Positions 25,281 through 34,250 of a stretch of 64,000 nt of DNA are shown here, one piece after another. The notes under the pieces were generated by a model that saw nothing but the letters and a program-made list of their open reading frames with translations, was not told where the DNA came from and made no database searches. The translations under genes were made by a program, and so were the position numbers. The stretch comes from Bacteroidota bacterium (lineage in GTDB: Bacteria; Bacteroidota; Bacteroidia; Chitinophagales; Chitinophagaceae): contig JAFEAE010000013.1 in NCBI GenBank assembly GCA_018266575.1, positions 45,450 to 109,449 of the forward strand, in the 5' to 3' direction. The stretch's first letter is position 1, and each line of letters begins with the position of its first letter.

Positions 25281-25484
25281 AAAAGTAAGGTAAAAGAAGA
25301 AAAGGAAAATAACTATACAGAGTGTGAATGTTATTATTCTTTCAGCAGAATTTTTACATTACCTGATGAAGTCAACAAAGAAAAGTTTGATGCACACTAT
25401 GAAGATGGCTTATTAAAATTAACCCTTCCCCAAAAAGAGGAAGCAAAGAAGATAGAAATAAGCAAACACATTCCGGTAAAATAA
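25281..25484 (+). pseudogene. hsp20 small heat-shock protein, C-terminal remnant
   Basis: The frame ending at the TAA 25482-25484 encodes the C-terminal half of an alpha-crystallin domain: NNYTECECYYSFSRIFTLPD, then EVNKEKFDAHYEDGLLKLTLPQ and a KKIEI tail. The family normally has about 140 residues, but only 67 are open here and there is no start codon. The upstream frame is broken by a TGA at 25278-25280, with only weak echoes of the N-terminal half before it. It therefore looks like a decayed gene. A terminator follows at 25508. Confidence 0.8.
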
Positions 25485-25507
25485 CCGGAAGCCTGGTTTT
25501 TCAGTAA

Positions 25508-25538
25508 AGCCGTTGCATATTGCAGCGGCTGATTTTTT
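25508..25538 (+). terminator. Rho-independent terminator after the hsp20 remnant
   Basis: A 10-bp stem agccgttgca/tgcagcggct (one G-U pair) with loop tat is followed by ga and T6. Confidence 0.75.
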
Positions 25539-25651
25539 GCCCGCCTGCTATGCATTAATAAATCTTAGAAAATTATCCTGTGTTGGAGAAAGTTCTGTTG
25601 AATCACTTGGCGCAGGATGAAAAAACGAAAAAGATCAACTATCCGGAACCT

Positions 25652-28060
25652 TTATTTTCTGGGAAATTCCAACGTAAATGTGGTGCCTTCATTTTGTACA
25701 CTTGTAAAGCCGATCGATCCGTCTATTAATTCCACATATTTTTTTACGATGTTCAGGCCAAGTCCTGTTCCCTGTATCCCGCCTGTGTTAGCTGCCCGGA
25801 AAAACTTACTGAATATATTTTTCTGTTCAACTTCAGGTATGCCGATCCCATTATCCTGAATATCGATAATAACCGTTTCATTCTCTGATACACACTTAAA
25901 ACCTATCTCTTTGTTTTCAGGAGAATATTTCACTGCGTTGGATAACAGGTTAAGCAGAATGTTTCTCAAGGTTTTCTTATCCTGCCTTATCACATGCTCT
26001 CCATGGTAAGACAGTTTTATCTGTTGCCCCTTTTTCATCATTGCAATCATTTCATCTGTTAATTGCTCGCATAGGTTTTCCAGGTCAAATACTTCAATGA
26101 GTGTTTCGATCCTTCCTTGCTCCAGTTTTTCGAGAGAAAGAAAATCTTCCAGAAGGCCAGTGAGATTTTTTACAGAATCTTTTATTCGTTCAATATGTTT
26201 TTTTCTTTTGTCGTCCTGGTGTGGCTCCTGGTATTTTTCAACAAAATAAATGCTTGACAGAATAACACTCAACGGAGTACGGAATTCATGAGATGCGAAA
26301 GAAACAAATTTCGATTTTGATTCATTCAATTCTTTTTCATGTTCGAGCGACCTGACGAGCTCCCTTGTCCTTTCTTTTATTCTGTTTTCCAGTTCAAAAT
26401 TCATTTGCTGTAAGGCCTCATAATTTTGTAGCCGTACAATAAAGCTCTCTGCCTTGCGGGCATAAAGTTCCATTCGTGAAAGACTAAGAAGGTTAAATTT
26501 CCTGGGGGTTCTGAAATGTGTTGAGATCATTCCCAGTGGCGCTTCATTATTTTCATAAAGAGGCGTAGACTCAACGGCTCTGAACCCTGCTTTCTCGGCA
26601 ATTTCAAGAAAAGGGCGGAACGAAGGTTCTTTATAAGTATCGCTTATTACAATTTGTTTGCGTTCCCTGAATGCCCTTCCGCAAGCCGTATTATCTTCTC
26701 CCGATACTTCTTGAAAAAAATCGAGAAACTCTTTTTCAAAACCTTTATGTGCTACAATATGAAGCGTATTAGTTTCGGGGAAGAAAAACTGTATATTACC
26801 AAAATCTGCTTCCATTAATTGCATCGAGGTGGCAAGAATTTCTTCCAATCCTTCTTTCATTGTATTCATTTTCCATAACCTCTCTTCAGCCTCTGCAAGG
26901 AAAGTCATGGCCTGTTCTTCCTGCACATTTTCTGTTACATCTTTATTTATGGTAATTAGTTGATCCGGGCCGGGAGAGTAAAATGTCCTGTCAAACCATT
27001 TTCCCACTGATGTCATAAATTCCCTCCGGTGCTCACTCTCTTTGGTTTTTTCAACCCGCCCGATAATCCCGATCAGCTCTGTATCAAGCGGGCCTAGTAA
27101 TTCACTTCGCATATGACCGATGATCTTATCGCGTGTTTTGCCAAAAAGAGTTTCTGTTGCAGGATTGATTTCCTGGAAACGAAGATCAACGATTTCATCA
27201 GCATCGTTCCTGATAATTTCCTGGAGCACGAAGGACTCATCAATTCCATTGAAGATAAGCCTGTAGCGCTCTTCACGTTGTCTTAATATTTCTTCCGAAA
27301 CTTTTTTCTCGGTAATATCAATGCTGGTTGTTATCAGGTATTTTTTCCCGTTGATCTCAACAGGCTCAGCAGATACCGATATCCATACGATTGTACTTTT
27401 TTTCGTCTTTAATGCAACTTCATAATTGCTGATCGATTTATTTACTGAAATTTTTTGCATCAGGCTTCCCCGTTCTCCCGGATCCGCGAATAAATTCAGC
27501 TCAGGTGAAGTCTTTCCGATTAATTCTTCAAACGGAAAACCGGCAATATCGCAAAAACATTTATTGACATCGATGATCTTACCGGTATCCATTTCTGAAA
27601 GTGTTATTCCTGCCGGGCTTGCATGAAAAATTTTAAAAAATTTTTCACGTGCTTCTTTTTCCCTCGAGATATCTGTTATAAATGCGACAGCAACTATATT
27701 TTCTTTATCTGCGAAATTGCTGAGGCTGATCTCTACCGGAAATAATTCGCCATTTTTTTTTCGTGCGAACAATTCGAGCCCTGCACCCATCAGACGTGCA
27801 TGTGGATGTGCAAAATATCCCGCATGATGAACAGCATGAATATCCCGCAGATGTTCGGGAACAAGTATGCCCAGAGGTTGACCATTTAATTCGTCTTTAT
27901 CATATCCGAAAAGTTTCTCTGCACAGGGATTAGAGAGTTGGATTACTCCTTTGGAATTGACCATAACAATACCTATCGTTGCATGAAGAAACAACGATTC
28001 AAATGCAGCCCCATTTTCGGGCACCGTACGCTGCGGTTCGACCATGTTTAAAAGTCTCAT
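25652..28060 (-). CDS. PAS/GAF hybrid sensor histidine kinase
   Basis: The 802-residue protein has no transmembrane segment and is probably cytosolic. Three PAS-type domains lie at about 16-130, 135-252 and 260-380. A GAF domain follows at about 395-545, then a coiled-coil linker. The HisKA box is SKFVSFASHEFRTPLSVIL (His591), and the ATPase domain has N box NLLSNAVKYSPEN (Asn708), DIQDNGIGIP (733-742) and GTGLGLNIVKK (764). No receiver domain or adjacent response regulator is seen, so it is an orphan kinase. Its place beside nrdJ, DUF892 and hsp20 suggests it senses redox, oxygen or energy state, but this is inference. Confidence 0.93.
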   Translation of the reverse strand: MRLLNMVEPQRTVPENGAAFESLFLHATIGIVMVNSKGVIQLSNPCAEKLFGYDKDELNGQPLGILVPEHLRDIHAVHHAGYFAHPHARLMGAGLELFARKKNGELFPVEISLSNFADKENIVAVAFITDISREKEAREKFFKIFHASPAGITLSEMDTGKIIDVNKCFCDIAGFPFEELIGKTSPELNLFADPGERGSLMQKISVNKSISNYEVALKTKKSTIVWISVSAEPVEINGKKYLITTSIDITEKKVSEEILRQREERYRLIFNGIDESFVLQEIIRNDADEIVDLRFQEINPATETLFGKTRDKIIGHMRSELLGPLDTELIGIIGRVEKTKESEHRREFMTSVGKWFDRTFYSPGPDQLITINKDVTENVQEEQAMTFLAEAEERLWKMNTMKEGLEEILATSMQLMEADFGNIQFFFPETNTLHIVAHKGFEKEFLDFFQEVSGEDNTACGRAFRERKQIVISDTYKEPSFRPFLEIAEKAGFRAVESTPLYENNEAPLGMISTHFRTPRKFNLLSLSRMELYARKAESFIVRLQNYEALQQMNFELENRIKERTRELVRSLEHEKELNESKSKFVSFASHEFRTPLSVILSSIYFVEKYQEPHQDDKRKKHIERIKDSVKNLTGLLEDFLSLEKLEQGRIETLIEVFDLENLCEQLTDEMIAMMKKGQQIKLSYHGEHVIRQDKKTLRNILLNLLSNAVKYSPENKEIGFKCVSENETVIIDIQDNGIGIPEVEQKNIFSKFFRAANTGGIQGTGLGLNIVKKYVELIDGSIGFTSVQNEGTTFTLEFPRK

Positions 28061-28318
28061 TTAAATATAAGCATTTTTTAGCAGAGATACCGTTTTCTAA
28101 ATATTTGCATCTATAACTTCACAGAGTAATGACAATCACAGATGAAATTGACACTTCTTATCCGAAAATTTTGCCAATTCGAAAAAAACAATCGGATGCT
28201 TTTGTCCTTTACTGATATAGCTCATTTCATTTATTGACAAGCATCATTTCAAATCAATTCCCATTCAATTTCCTTTGTGAGCATACAGGTGTTCTGCCAT
28301 GTAATAATAAATGTTGTA

Positions 28319-29527
28319 ATGAGTAAATTATTTTTTCTTTTTTGCTTTATACTAATTCATGAAAGCAGTTTTGCTTTTCCGTTTGAATATGCCGACGAAG
28401 TAATTATTACAAAGCCGGTACACGAAAATTTATATATTTCAGGCGGCCATGTCGTGATCAATGCACCATTATATGCAGATCTGATTGTTGCCGGAGGAAT
28501 TGTGCAGATCAATGATTCTGTGAGAAGGGATATATTGGCAGTGGGTGGCGAAGTTACTTTCAACGGTTATACTGAAGGCAATATACGTTGTGCCGGTGCC
28601 AGGTTCCATATTTTGAAAAATGTAAAGGGAGATCTGGTAATTGTGTCCGGGAATGTTATCGTGGAAAAAGAAGCAACAGTAGATGGAATTATCGCGCTGA
28701 CAGGAGGCTCAATTATTTTCGATGGAACAGCGAAGAATGATTTTCAGGCAAAGTGTGGTAATATTCAGTTCAACGGGATCGGCGAAAAAAATGTTTACAT
28801 AAACTGCAGACAACTGGATATTAGTGGAACCGTATCGGGAAAAGCCGTGCTTGTTGCTGATGAAATACTTGTTGACAGCAATGCCTCCTTTAAAGATACT
28901 GTGAATTATTGGAGCAAGAAAGGCCGTGTTAACTTTGGTACTTCCGCTATAGCTGGAAGGATAATTTATGACGAATCCCTTGCAGAACCAAACGGTTATT
29001 GGTATTATTTTGGAAAAACTTCACTGCTCAGTTTGATCTGGTATTTAGGGGCTTCGTTGTTGACGATTGCCATCATTGTATTTCTTTTTAACCGATCAAT
29101 GAAAAAAGCAGCAGATAAAGTACTTGATGCGCCTTTCAAATCGTTTGGAATCGGAGCCTTATTTTTTATTGGCGTGCCGGCAGCAATAATCTTCCTTTTT
29201 ATAACATTCTTTGGAATCCCTGTTTCGCTGCTGATCTTTGCATGTTATATTGTTATGCTGTTGTTGGCAAGTATGGTTACTTCCGTTGTGATATCGAATT
29301 GGTTCAACAATCGCTGGTCGAGGAAAATGTCTTATCTGCAACTTGTACTCTTTTCGTTTTTAATCTTTTTGATTTTAAAATCTTTGTCATCCCTCTTTTC
29401 ATTTGGTTATATTCTCATAATTATCGGGTACTGCATGTCTATAGGCGGCCTGATAAGATCTATTACATGGAAAAGGGGGAAAATTATGAGTAAATCGCAA
29501 ACTGCACACACGCCCAATGTATCTTAA
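28319..29527 (+). CDS. Polymer-forming (bactofilin-like) membrane protein
   Basis: From Met at 28319 (MSKLFFLFCFILIHESSFAF) the 402-residue protein has a signal peptide. A right-handed beta-helix-like repeat region follows (about 30-210), built of short units such as GGHVVINAPLYADLIVAGGI, RRDILAVGGEVTFNG and KGDLVIVSGNVIVEKEATVDG. About four transmembrane helices lie at the C-terminus (about 240-395). The repeats resemble polymer-forming cytoskeletal (bactofilin-type) domains, here exposed on the periplasmic side and anchored by a membrane domain. It may act in envelope organisation; the function is unproven. Confidence 0.8.
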   Translation: MSKLFFLFCFILIHESSFAFPFEYADEVIITKPVHENLYISGGHVVINAPLYADLIVAGGIVQINDSVRRDILAVGGEVTFNGYTEGNIRCAGARFHILKNVKGDLVIVSGNVIVEKEATVDGIIALTGGSIIFDGTAKNDFQAKCGNIQFNGIGEKNVYINCRQLDISGTVSGKAVLVADEILVDSNASFKDTVNYWSKKGRVNFGTSAIAGRIIYDESLAEPNGYWYYFGKTSLLSLIWYLGASLLTIAIIVFLFNRSMKKAADKVLDAPFKSFGIGALFFIGVPAAIIFLFITFFGIPVSLLIFACYIVMLLLASMVTSVVISNWFNNRWSRKMSYLQLVLFSFLIFLILKSLSSLFSFGYILIIIGYCMSIGGLIRSITWKRGKIMSKSQTAHTPNVS

Positions 29528-29885
29528 AAAACTCTACCTGTGATAAATTGTATTTTTCAGCCTTACAATAAGATCAGATAATTTATTGCGTTTTGAAAGT
29601 TGTGTTTGCCCAACACAAAACAGTGTTTTAAAAGAATGAAAATAACATTGTTACTATTCTGTTATCTGAGAAAGTAATTTCAATTTTTGCAAAATAAAAA
29701 GAAAAGAGTTTGAGACCCCGCAGGATCACAGGTGAAGGCTTTCAAAAATCAGATCTTGAAATTTTTTTTAACAACGTTCTTCATTCAATCCTGAAAAAAT
29801 ATTCCGGGGAACCTGATTTAGCCTGTATAAAATATAACGCCGATCCATATCCGAAAAAAATAGTATTTTCTTTTATAAGTTTGAT
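29528..29885. other. Intergenic region between two convergent genes
   Basis: No gene was seen in these 358 bp. A small hairpin ttgtgtt-tgccc-aacacaa lies at 29600-29618 and a short palindrome aaaacagtgtttt at 29617-29629. A forward frame from 29710 runs on into the antisense of the next gene and is not supported. Confidence 0.4.
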
Positions 29886-31118
29886 TCAATTCTTTCTCCC
29901 CAAAATCATCAAAATCAAAAAAGCGATACTTGCTGATGCTGCTATTACAAACGAAACCGACAAACTCCCTCTGAAATGCAGCATGCCCACTCCTGCAGAA
30001 ATCAAGCCCCCAATTCCTATTTGAATAAACCCTAAGAGCGCAGAAGCTGTACCCGCATTCCTGGAGAAAGGTTTCAATGCGACAGCCGCTGCATTCGGAT
30101 AAACCAACCCGGAACATGCTAACAACACAAACAAAAAAATAATAGCAACTGAAATAGTATACCATCCATTCATTACCAGCACTAAAAAAATTATGCTGGT
30201 TATTGTTTGTGCTACGGAAACCACTTTTAATATTTCTTCATTTTTAAACCTGCCTGTGAGCACATGGTTAAGCTGGCTGCTTCCAATAAACCCAACCGAC
30301 AATCCTGCAAAAATTGCCCCATATATTTTAGGGCCCACATGAAATTCATCCATAAAAACAGCAGGTGAACCGGCAACATATACAAACAATCCGGCGAAGG
30401 AAAATGTTCCCGCCAAGGCATAGGCATAAAATTGCTTTGTGGAAAGAATATCCATGAACCCATTAATAATCGGGCGTGGCATTAGAGATATTGATGTATC
30501 CGGCTGCTGCCCTTCCGGCAAAAAGAAAAACACAACTATTAAAATAATAGCTGAAACAATTGCAAGTGTTATAAAAACAAAACGCCAGTTCCACGCAACA
30601 ATAATAAAACTGCCAACGGTTGGTGCCAGCAGCGGTGAAACACCTAATATCAAAATCAGCAATGAAATGATCTGTGCACTTTTGTGTGGTGGGAAAAAAT
30701 CAAGCACCATTGCCATTGCAGCAACAGATGCAACACAACCACTCACTGCTTGCACAAAACGCATCAGCCACAACATTTCAATCGACCGGCATAATGCACA
30801 TAAAACAGAAGCAATGATATATAAGCAAAGCCCGATATACAACGGGCGTTTTCTTCCGAAACGATCTAATAATGGCCCATATAAAATCTGACCGAGTGCA
30901 AAACCTAAAAAATAGGTACTGACTGATAATGCGACATTACGAATATCCGTATGCATATCGGTTGCAATTTTTGGAAACGCAGGCAAATACATATCGATAG
31001 AAATTGGTGTGATCGTATTCAGTGCACCGATCATCAATATCAGGAAAACATTTTGTGCCTTACTTCTTTCAATATGCTGTTTATTATCTGCCAGTTGTGG
31101 TTGCGGTATAAAATCCAT
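29886..31118 (-). CDS. MFS multidrug exporter, Bcr/CflA family
   Basis: The 410-residue protein has 12 predicted transmembrane helices. It has the Bcr/CflA marks SIDMYLPAFPKIATDM in helix 1, LGQILYGPLLDRFGRKRPL (motif A, about 80-98), and RFVQAVSGCVASVAAMAMV in helix 4. These drug:proton antiporters export compounds such as bicyclomycin or chloramphenicol; the actual substrate is not readable. It is divergently oriented to doxX, sharing a 225-bp promoter region. Confidence 0.9.
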   Translation of the reverse strand: MDFIPQPQLADNKQHIERSKAQNVFLILMIGALNTITPISIDMYLPAFPKIATDMHTDIRNVALSVSTYFLGFALGQILYGPLLDRFGRKRPLYIGLCLYIIASVLCALCRSIEMLWLMRFVQAVSGCVASVAAMAMVLDFFPPHKSAQIISLLILILGVSPLLAPTVGSFIIVAWNWRFVFITLAIVSAIILIVVFFFLPEGQQPDTSISLMPRPIINGFMDILSTKQFYAYALAGTFSFAGLFVYVAGSPAVFMDEFHVGPKIYGAIFAGLSVGFIGSSQLNHVLTGRFKNEEILKVVSVAQTITSIIFLVLVMNGWYTISVAIIFLFVLLACSGLVYPNAAAVALKPFSRNAGTASALLGFIQIGIGGLISAGVGMLHFRGSLSVSFVIAASASIAFLILMILGRKN

Positions 31119-31277
31119 AGAAGTTTTGTAGAAAAAACGAAATTAAGCCTTCGAACAGAAAAATGATGTATGATTTATCAGAATTCAAATGGGGGAAATG
31201 AATGAGTTTATATGATGCCATTACTATAATATTGAAAATAAATTACTGCAAAAGGTCATCACCCTTTGCAACAATAT

Positions 31278-31288
31278 TTGACGGTCAT
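31278..31288 (+). promoter_or_regulatory. Possible weak operator TTGAC-G-GTCAT upstream of doxX
   Basis: A near-palindrome resembling the 1-nt-spacer variant at 22388 lies 56-66 bp before the DoxX gene. No good -7 box is found at the expected distance (the nearest TATATTGT is centred 27 bp away), so membership in the set is doubtful. Confidence 0.25.
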
Positions 31289-31343
31289 CTGAAAATTTTG
31301 TAACTTATATTGTTCTTTATTTACTTCACCAAACATTGCCAAT

Positions 31344-31772
31344 ATGAATATCGTACAACGCCTTGAACATTGGGGCGATGCCCATCACCCCAAATGGGTC
31401 GATATAATCAGGATTGCCTTAGGCATTTTTCTTTGTTATAAAGGAATTGAGTTTTTAAGAAACATGGGCTCCATTCTCGATTTGATGACCAATAAAGTTT
31501 CATTCGGTTCATTTACTATTGTAATGCTGAGCAACTACGTTGCATTCGCACATTTGCTGGGTGGCATATTGCTGATACTGGGTGCGCTTACACGTTTCGC
31601 CTGCCTCCTGCAAATTCCGATTTTACTTGGTGCCATATTCCTGATCAATTCAACCGGCGATTTGTTAAGGCCCTTTTCTGAAATGTATTTGTCGATTTTG
31701 GTTTTATTATTGCTGATCTATTTTTTAATAGTCGGTAATGGCCCATGGTCGTTCAAGCTTTCAGAAAAATAA
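31344..31772 (+). CDS. DoxX family membrane protein
   Basis: The 142-residue protein has four transmembrane helices. It has the DoxX-type start DIIRIALGIFLCYKGIEFL, then AHLLGGILLILGALTRFACLLQIPILLGAIFLIN, as in DoxX/SURF4-like proteins. These are small integral membrane proteins linked in some bacteria to thiol redox or oxidative-stress systems. No partner gene is adjacent, so the role is unspecific. Confidence 0.85.
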   Translation: MNIVQRLEHWGDAHHPKWVDIIRIALGIFLCYKGIEFLRNMGSILDLMTNKVSFGSFTIVMLSNYVAFAHLLGGILLILGALTRFACLLQIPILLGAIFLINSTGDLLRPFSEMYLSILVLLLLIYFLIVGNGPWSFKLSEK

Positions 31773-31825
31773 TCCGTACAATATTTACAGAGAATAATTT
31801 TGTAACCAGCGATGGTAATCCTCTT

Positions 31826-32114
31826 CATCATCGTTGCGTCGCACTCTTGTACGGCAACAATTCTATTGAGCCGCAGTTTATAATCTTCGAACTGTATTAA
31901 GGTATATACAGTAACGTTTTTGCCGTCATTGCGAGCCTTGCGTAGCTTGGCGAAGCAATCTGCTTTATAAATTATATGCAGCAAGATTTTAAAAAGCAGA
32001 TGGCTTTGTTCCTCGCCATGACGTGTTGCTTGCAAATTAATTTTGAAAATTCATCCACAGACTAAAGCTTCATAGTAGCAAAAACGATGAACGGATTGCG
32101 ACGCAACGATGATG
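31826..32114. mobile_element. MITE-like element with 18-bp perfect terminal inverted repeats
   Basis: The left end CATCATCGTTGCGTCGCA (31826-31843) is the exact reverse complement of the right end (32097-32114). The 289-bp element holds no gene. Inside it lies a second inverted repeat at 31924-32023 (cgtcattgcgag ... ctcgccatgacg, with gcgaagcaatctgc opposed to gcagatggctttgtt), a REP-type hairpin. Its left part (31829-31876) recurs at 63644-63691 and its right part (32041-32111) at 39272-39343, both intergenic. Confidence 0.7.
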
Positions 32115-32230
32115 CTATGAAAAACAAATGCCGGTATCAAAATAAACTAAAATAAAAAAGGACTAATAAAATTTCTCAATTCTATTAATCCTGTCAATCT
32201 TGTTAATCTTAAAAATCCAGGTTCAGACAG

Positions 32231-32614
32231 TTATTGCTCATTGTTCTTATTATCTAACAATTCTTTCTTTTCAATTCTGTAAGAAGTAATCAATCCCAAA
32301 CCTCCGCCGATTGCAATGAGCGCAAAATAGATGGCAACATTAGAATCATCATCGAAATGATTCTGCATTTTCACAAAAACAAAATTGTCAAGAATATAGG
32401 CAACAAAAAGACCAAGTCCTGCGCCAAGTAATAGCAACCCCCATTTAAGGTTTTTGTACGGTGTAGGGCGTTTTTCTACCAACTTTGGGTTCATGCCCTT
32501 TTCTATCATGGATATGTTTTCTTTGTTCTGGAAATAACGTATTCCGAAAACCAAAAAGAATGCGCCTAATCCTAATATTATCGGTATAAATTCACCTATA
32601 ATTGCCGGTCCCAT
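32231..32614 (-). CDS. DUF6249-type small membrane protein
   Basis: The 127-residue protein has an N-terminal helix (IPIILGLGAFFLVFGI) and the cytoplasmic block RYFQNKENISMIEKGMNPKLVEKRPTPYKNLKWGLL. Two further helices follow (about 58-78 and 92-112). This is the pattern of DUF6249 proteins commonly found beside ECF sigma factors in Bacteroidota. Here the divergent ECF sigma gene lies 300 bp away. The function is unknown. Confidence 0.8.
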   Translation of the reverse strand: MGPAIIGEFIPIILGLGAFFLVFGIRYFQNKENISMIEKGMNPKLVEKRPTPYKNLKWGLLLLGAGLGLFVAYILDNFVFVKMQNHFDDDSNVAIYFALIAIGGGLGLITSYRIEKKELLDNKNNEQ

Positions 32615-32913
32615 AAAATAAATTTTTCTGTTTAGTAATGTTGTTAAATCAGACTACTGAATTTGTTTCAAGGTTACAGTTTCGTCAAACTTTTTTAAGA
32701 ACTTTTTTCAGCGTCATTTCACAACCTATGACTACGGCTGAAACCAACAGGTTACAAGTTCATGATATTTTTTAATTAAGAATTGAGAATTAATAATTAA
32801 TAATTCTGAAAGCGTAACCGTTTCGCAGAAATTGCACATCGTACACCGTAAATCTAAAATCTTCTGTATCTTACCTGTAACCTCAATATACAATATGTAG
32901 TCTTATTTGTGTC
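32615..32913. other. Divergent promoter region with an A+T repeat
   Basis: This 299-bp space separates the DUF6249 gene and the sigma factor. It contains at 32772-32808 one member of the dispersed family around AATTAATAATTAATAATTCT. No gene is seen. Confidence 0.5.
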
Positions 32914-33501
32914 ATGCATACCGGAGTGACTGATACAGAAATCATTAGCAGGGTCTTGAAAGGCGAACAGCAGATCTTTGCGCAATTGGTGGAACGTTAC
33001 CAGAATTACGTTTTCACGCTGGTATCGCGCATGGTGGAAAGCCGGGAAGATGCGGAAGAAGTATCGCAGGATATATTTGTGAAAGCATACCGCTCTCTCG
33101 CAGATTTCCGTGGGGATTCCAAATTCAGCACATGGTTATATACTATTGCACGGACAAGCTCCATCACTTTTTTGCGGAAGAAAAAATTAGATACTATTTC
33201 GATGGATAATGAAAAAACGTTTGTGCAGGCGGAAAACCGTGAATCCTCTTTCAAGGCAAATATTATAGAACAGAAATCGCGGCAGGCAATGGTCAATGAA
33301 GCTATTGCAATGCTGAGTCCGGATGATGCACAAATCATCACCTTATTTTATAAAGCTGAGCAATCGTTGGAAGAAATGGGAAAGATACTTGGAATGGAAC
33401 CCAATACCGTGAAAGTGAAACTGCACAGGGCAAGGCAGCGATTGAAAGAAAAAATGGAAAAACATTTCAGTTATGAAGTACGGGAATTACAAGGCGATTA
33501 A
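32914..33501 (+). CDS. ECF-type RNA polymerase sigma factor
   Basis: The 195-residue protein has sigma region 2 (FAQLVERYQNYVFTLVSRMVESREDAEEVSQDIFVKAYRSLADFRGDSKFSTWLYTIARTSSITFLRKKK). It also has region 4 (AIAMLSPDDAQIITLFYKAEQSLEEMGKILGMEPNTVKVKLHRARQRLKEKM). It directs RNA polymerase to a small regulon, usually envelope or stress related. Its gene is followed by a membrane protein with the position of an anti-sigma factor. Confidence 0.95.
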   Translation: MHTGVTDTEIISRVLKGEQQIFAQLVERYQNYVFTLVSRMVESREDAEEVSQDIFVKAYRSLADFRGDSKFSTWLYTIARTSSITFLRKKKLDTISMDNEKTFVQAENRESSFKANIIEQKSRQAMVNEAIAMLSPDDAQIITLFYKAEQSLEEMGKILGMEPNTVKVKLHRARQRLKEKMEKHFSYEVRELQGD

Positions 33502-33571
33502 TAAATTATCAAAAACAAATAATTGGAGTGAACTTTGTATTGTTAACACCACATCAACCAAAGGAGGTTTT

Positions 33572-34093
33572 ATGAATGAACAACTTCAGATAGAAGAACG
33601 TTTGTGGGATTACATTGATGGTTTGAGCAGTGCTGAAGAAAAAACTGCAATTGAAAAATTAATTGCAGAAAATTTAGAATGGAAACGCAAATACAATGAG
33701 CTGCTCGAAGTGAACCAGGTGATGGGCGCCACAGAACTGGATGAACCTTCCATGCGTTTTTCAAAAAATGTAATGGAAGAAATTGCAAAATATAAAGTTG
33801 CGCCTGCAACACGCAGTTATTTCAATAAAAAAATTATCTGGGGAATTGGTGGAATTTTTGTGGTAATGTTGCTGGGCTTTTTAATTTTTGCATTCAGCCA
33901 GGTGCATTTAAGCGCAACGGATTTTCAAAATGCTGCACCCTCAAAATATGACATCAGCAAAGTTGACTGGAGCAAATTCTTCAATAGTGGTTACACAACT
34001 GTTTTCATGCTAATTAATGTAGTGTTGGGATTGGTTTTGCTGGATATGTATTTGCAACGGAAAAAAAATGCGCTCAAACATAAAGATGCCTGA
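33572..34093 (+). CDS. Membrane-bound partner of the ECF sigma factor (anti-sigma-like)
   Basis: The 173-residue protein, started at 33572, has an N-terminal soluble domain: ERLWDYIDGLSSAEEKTAIEKLIAENLEWKRKYNELLEVN. This is like anti-sigma domains with the LW-x-YIDG-L start. Two transmembrane helices follow (about 86-107 and 144-162). It starts 71 bp after the sigma gene. A near-consensus AAAGGAGGT at 33560-33568, 3 nt before the ATG, is unusual in this phylum and fixes the start. It probably holds the sigma factor at the membrane until a signal arrives. Confidence 0.78.
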   Translation: MNEQLQIEERLWDYIDGLSSAEEKTAIEKLIAENLEWKRKYNELLEVNQVMGATELDEPSMRFSKNVMEEIAKYKVAPATRSYFNKKIIWGIGGIFVVMLLGFLIFAFSQVHLSATDFQNAAPSKYDISKVDWSKFFNSGYTTVFMLINVVLGLVLLDMYLQRKKNALKHKDA

Positions 34094-34117
34094 TGATCAT
34101 GTATCATCAAGTCCGGT

Positions 34118-34150
34118 AAGCCTCTTCGATTTTTTCGCGGAGGCTTTTTT
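34118..34150 (+). terminator. Terminator of the sigma/anti-sigma operon
   Basis: A 7-bp stem AAGCCTC (34118-34124) with GAGGCTT (34140-34146) runs into T6. The loop of 15 nt is T-rich. Confidence 0.7.
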
Positions 34151-34250
34151 ATTGGTAGTTTGTTGTTAATGGTTTGTAGTTCTGCAAGTGCAATATTCAT
34201 CAACAATTTCCAAATACAGAACCACAAACCACAAACTAAAAACCATAAAC

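Noticed and set aside
28129..28139. ATGACAATCAC upstream of the histidine kinase gene
   Set aside because: Only one half-site is intact and there is no -7 box at 32-34 bp.
29710..30024. A 104-codon forward frame overlapping the end of the Bcr/CflA gene
   Set aside because: Its second half is antisense to a clear transporter gene and no family is recognised.
31718..32035. A 105-codon reverse frame
   Set aside because: It lies almost wholly within the repeat element and the antisense of doxX.
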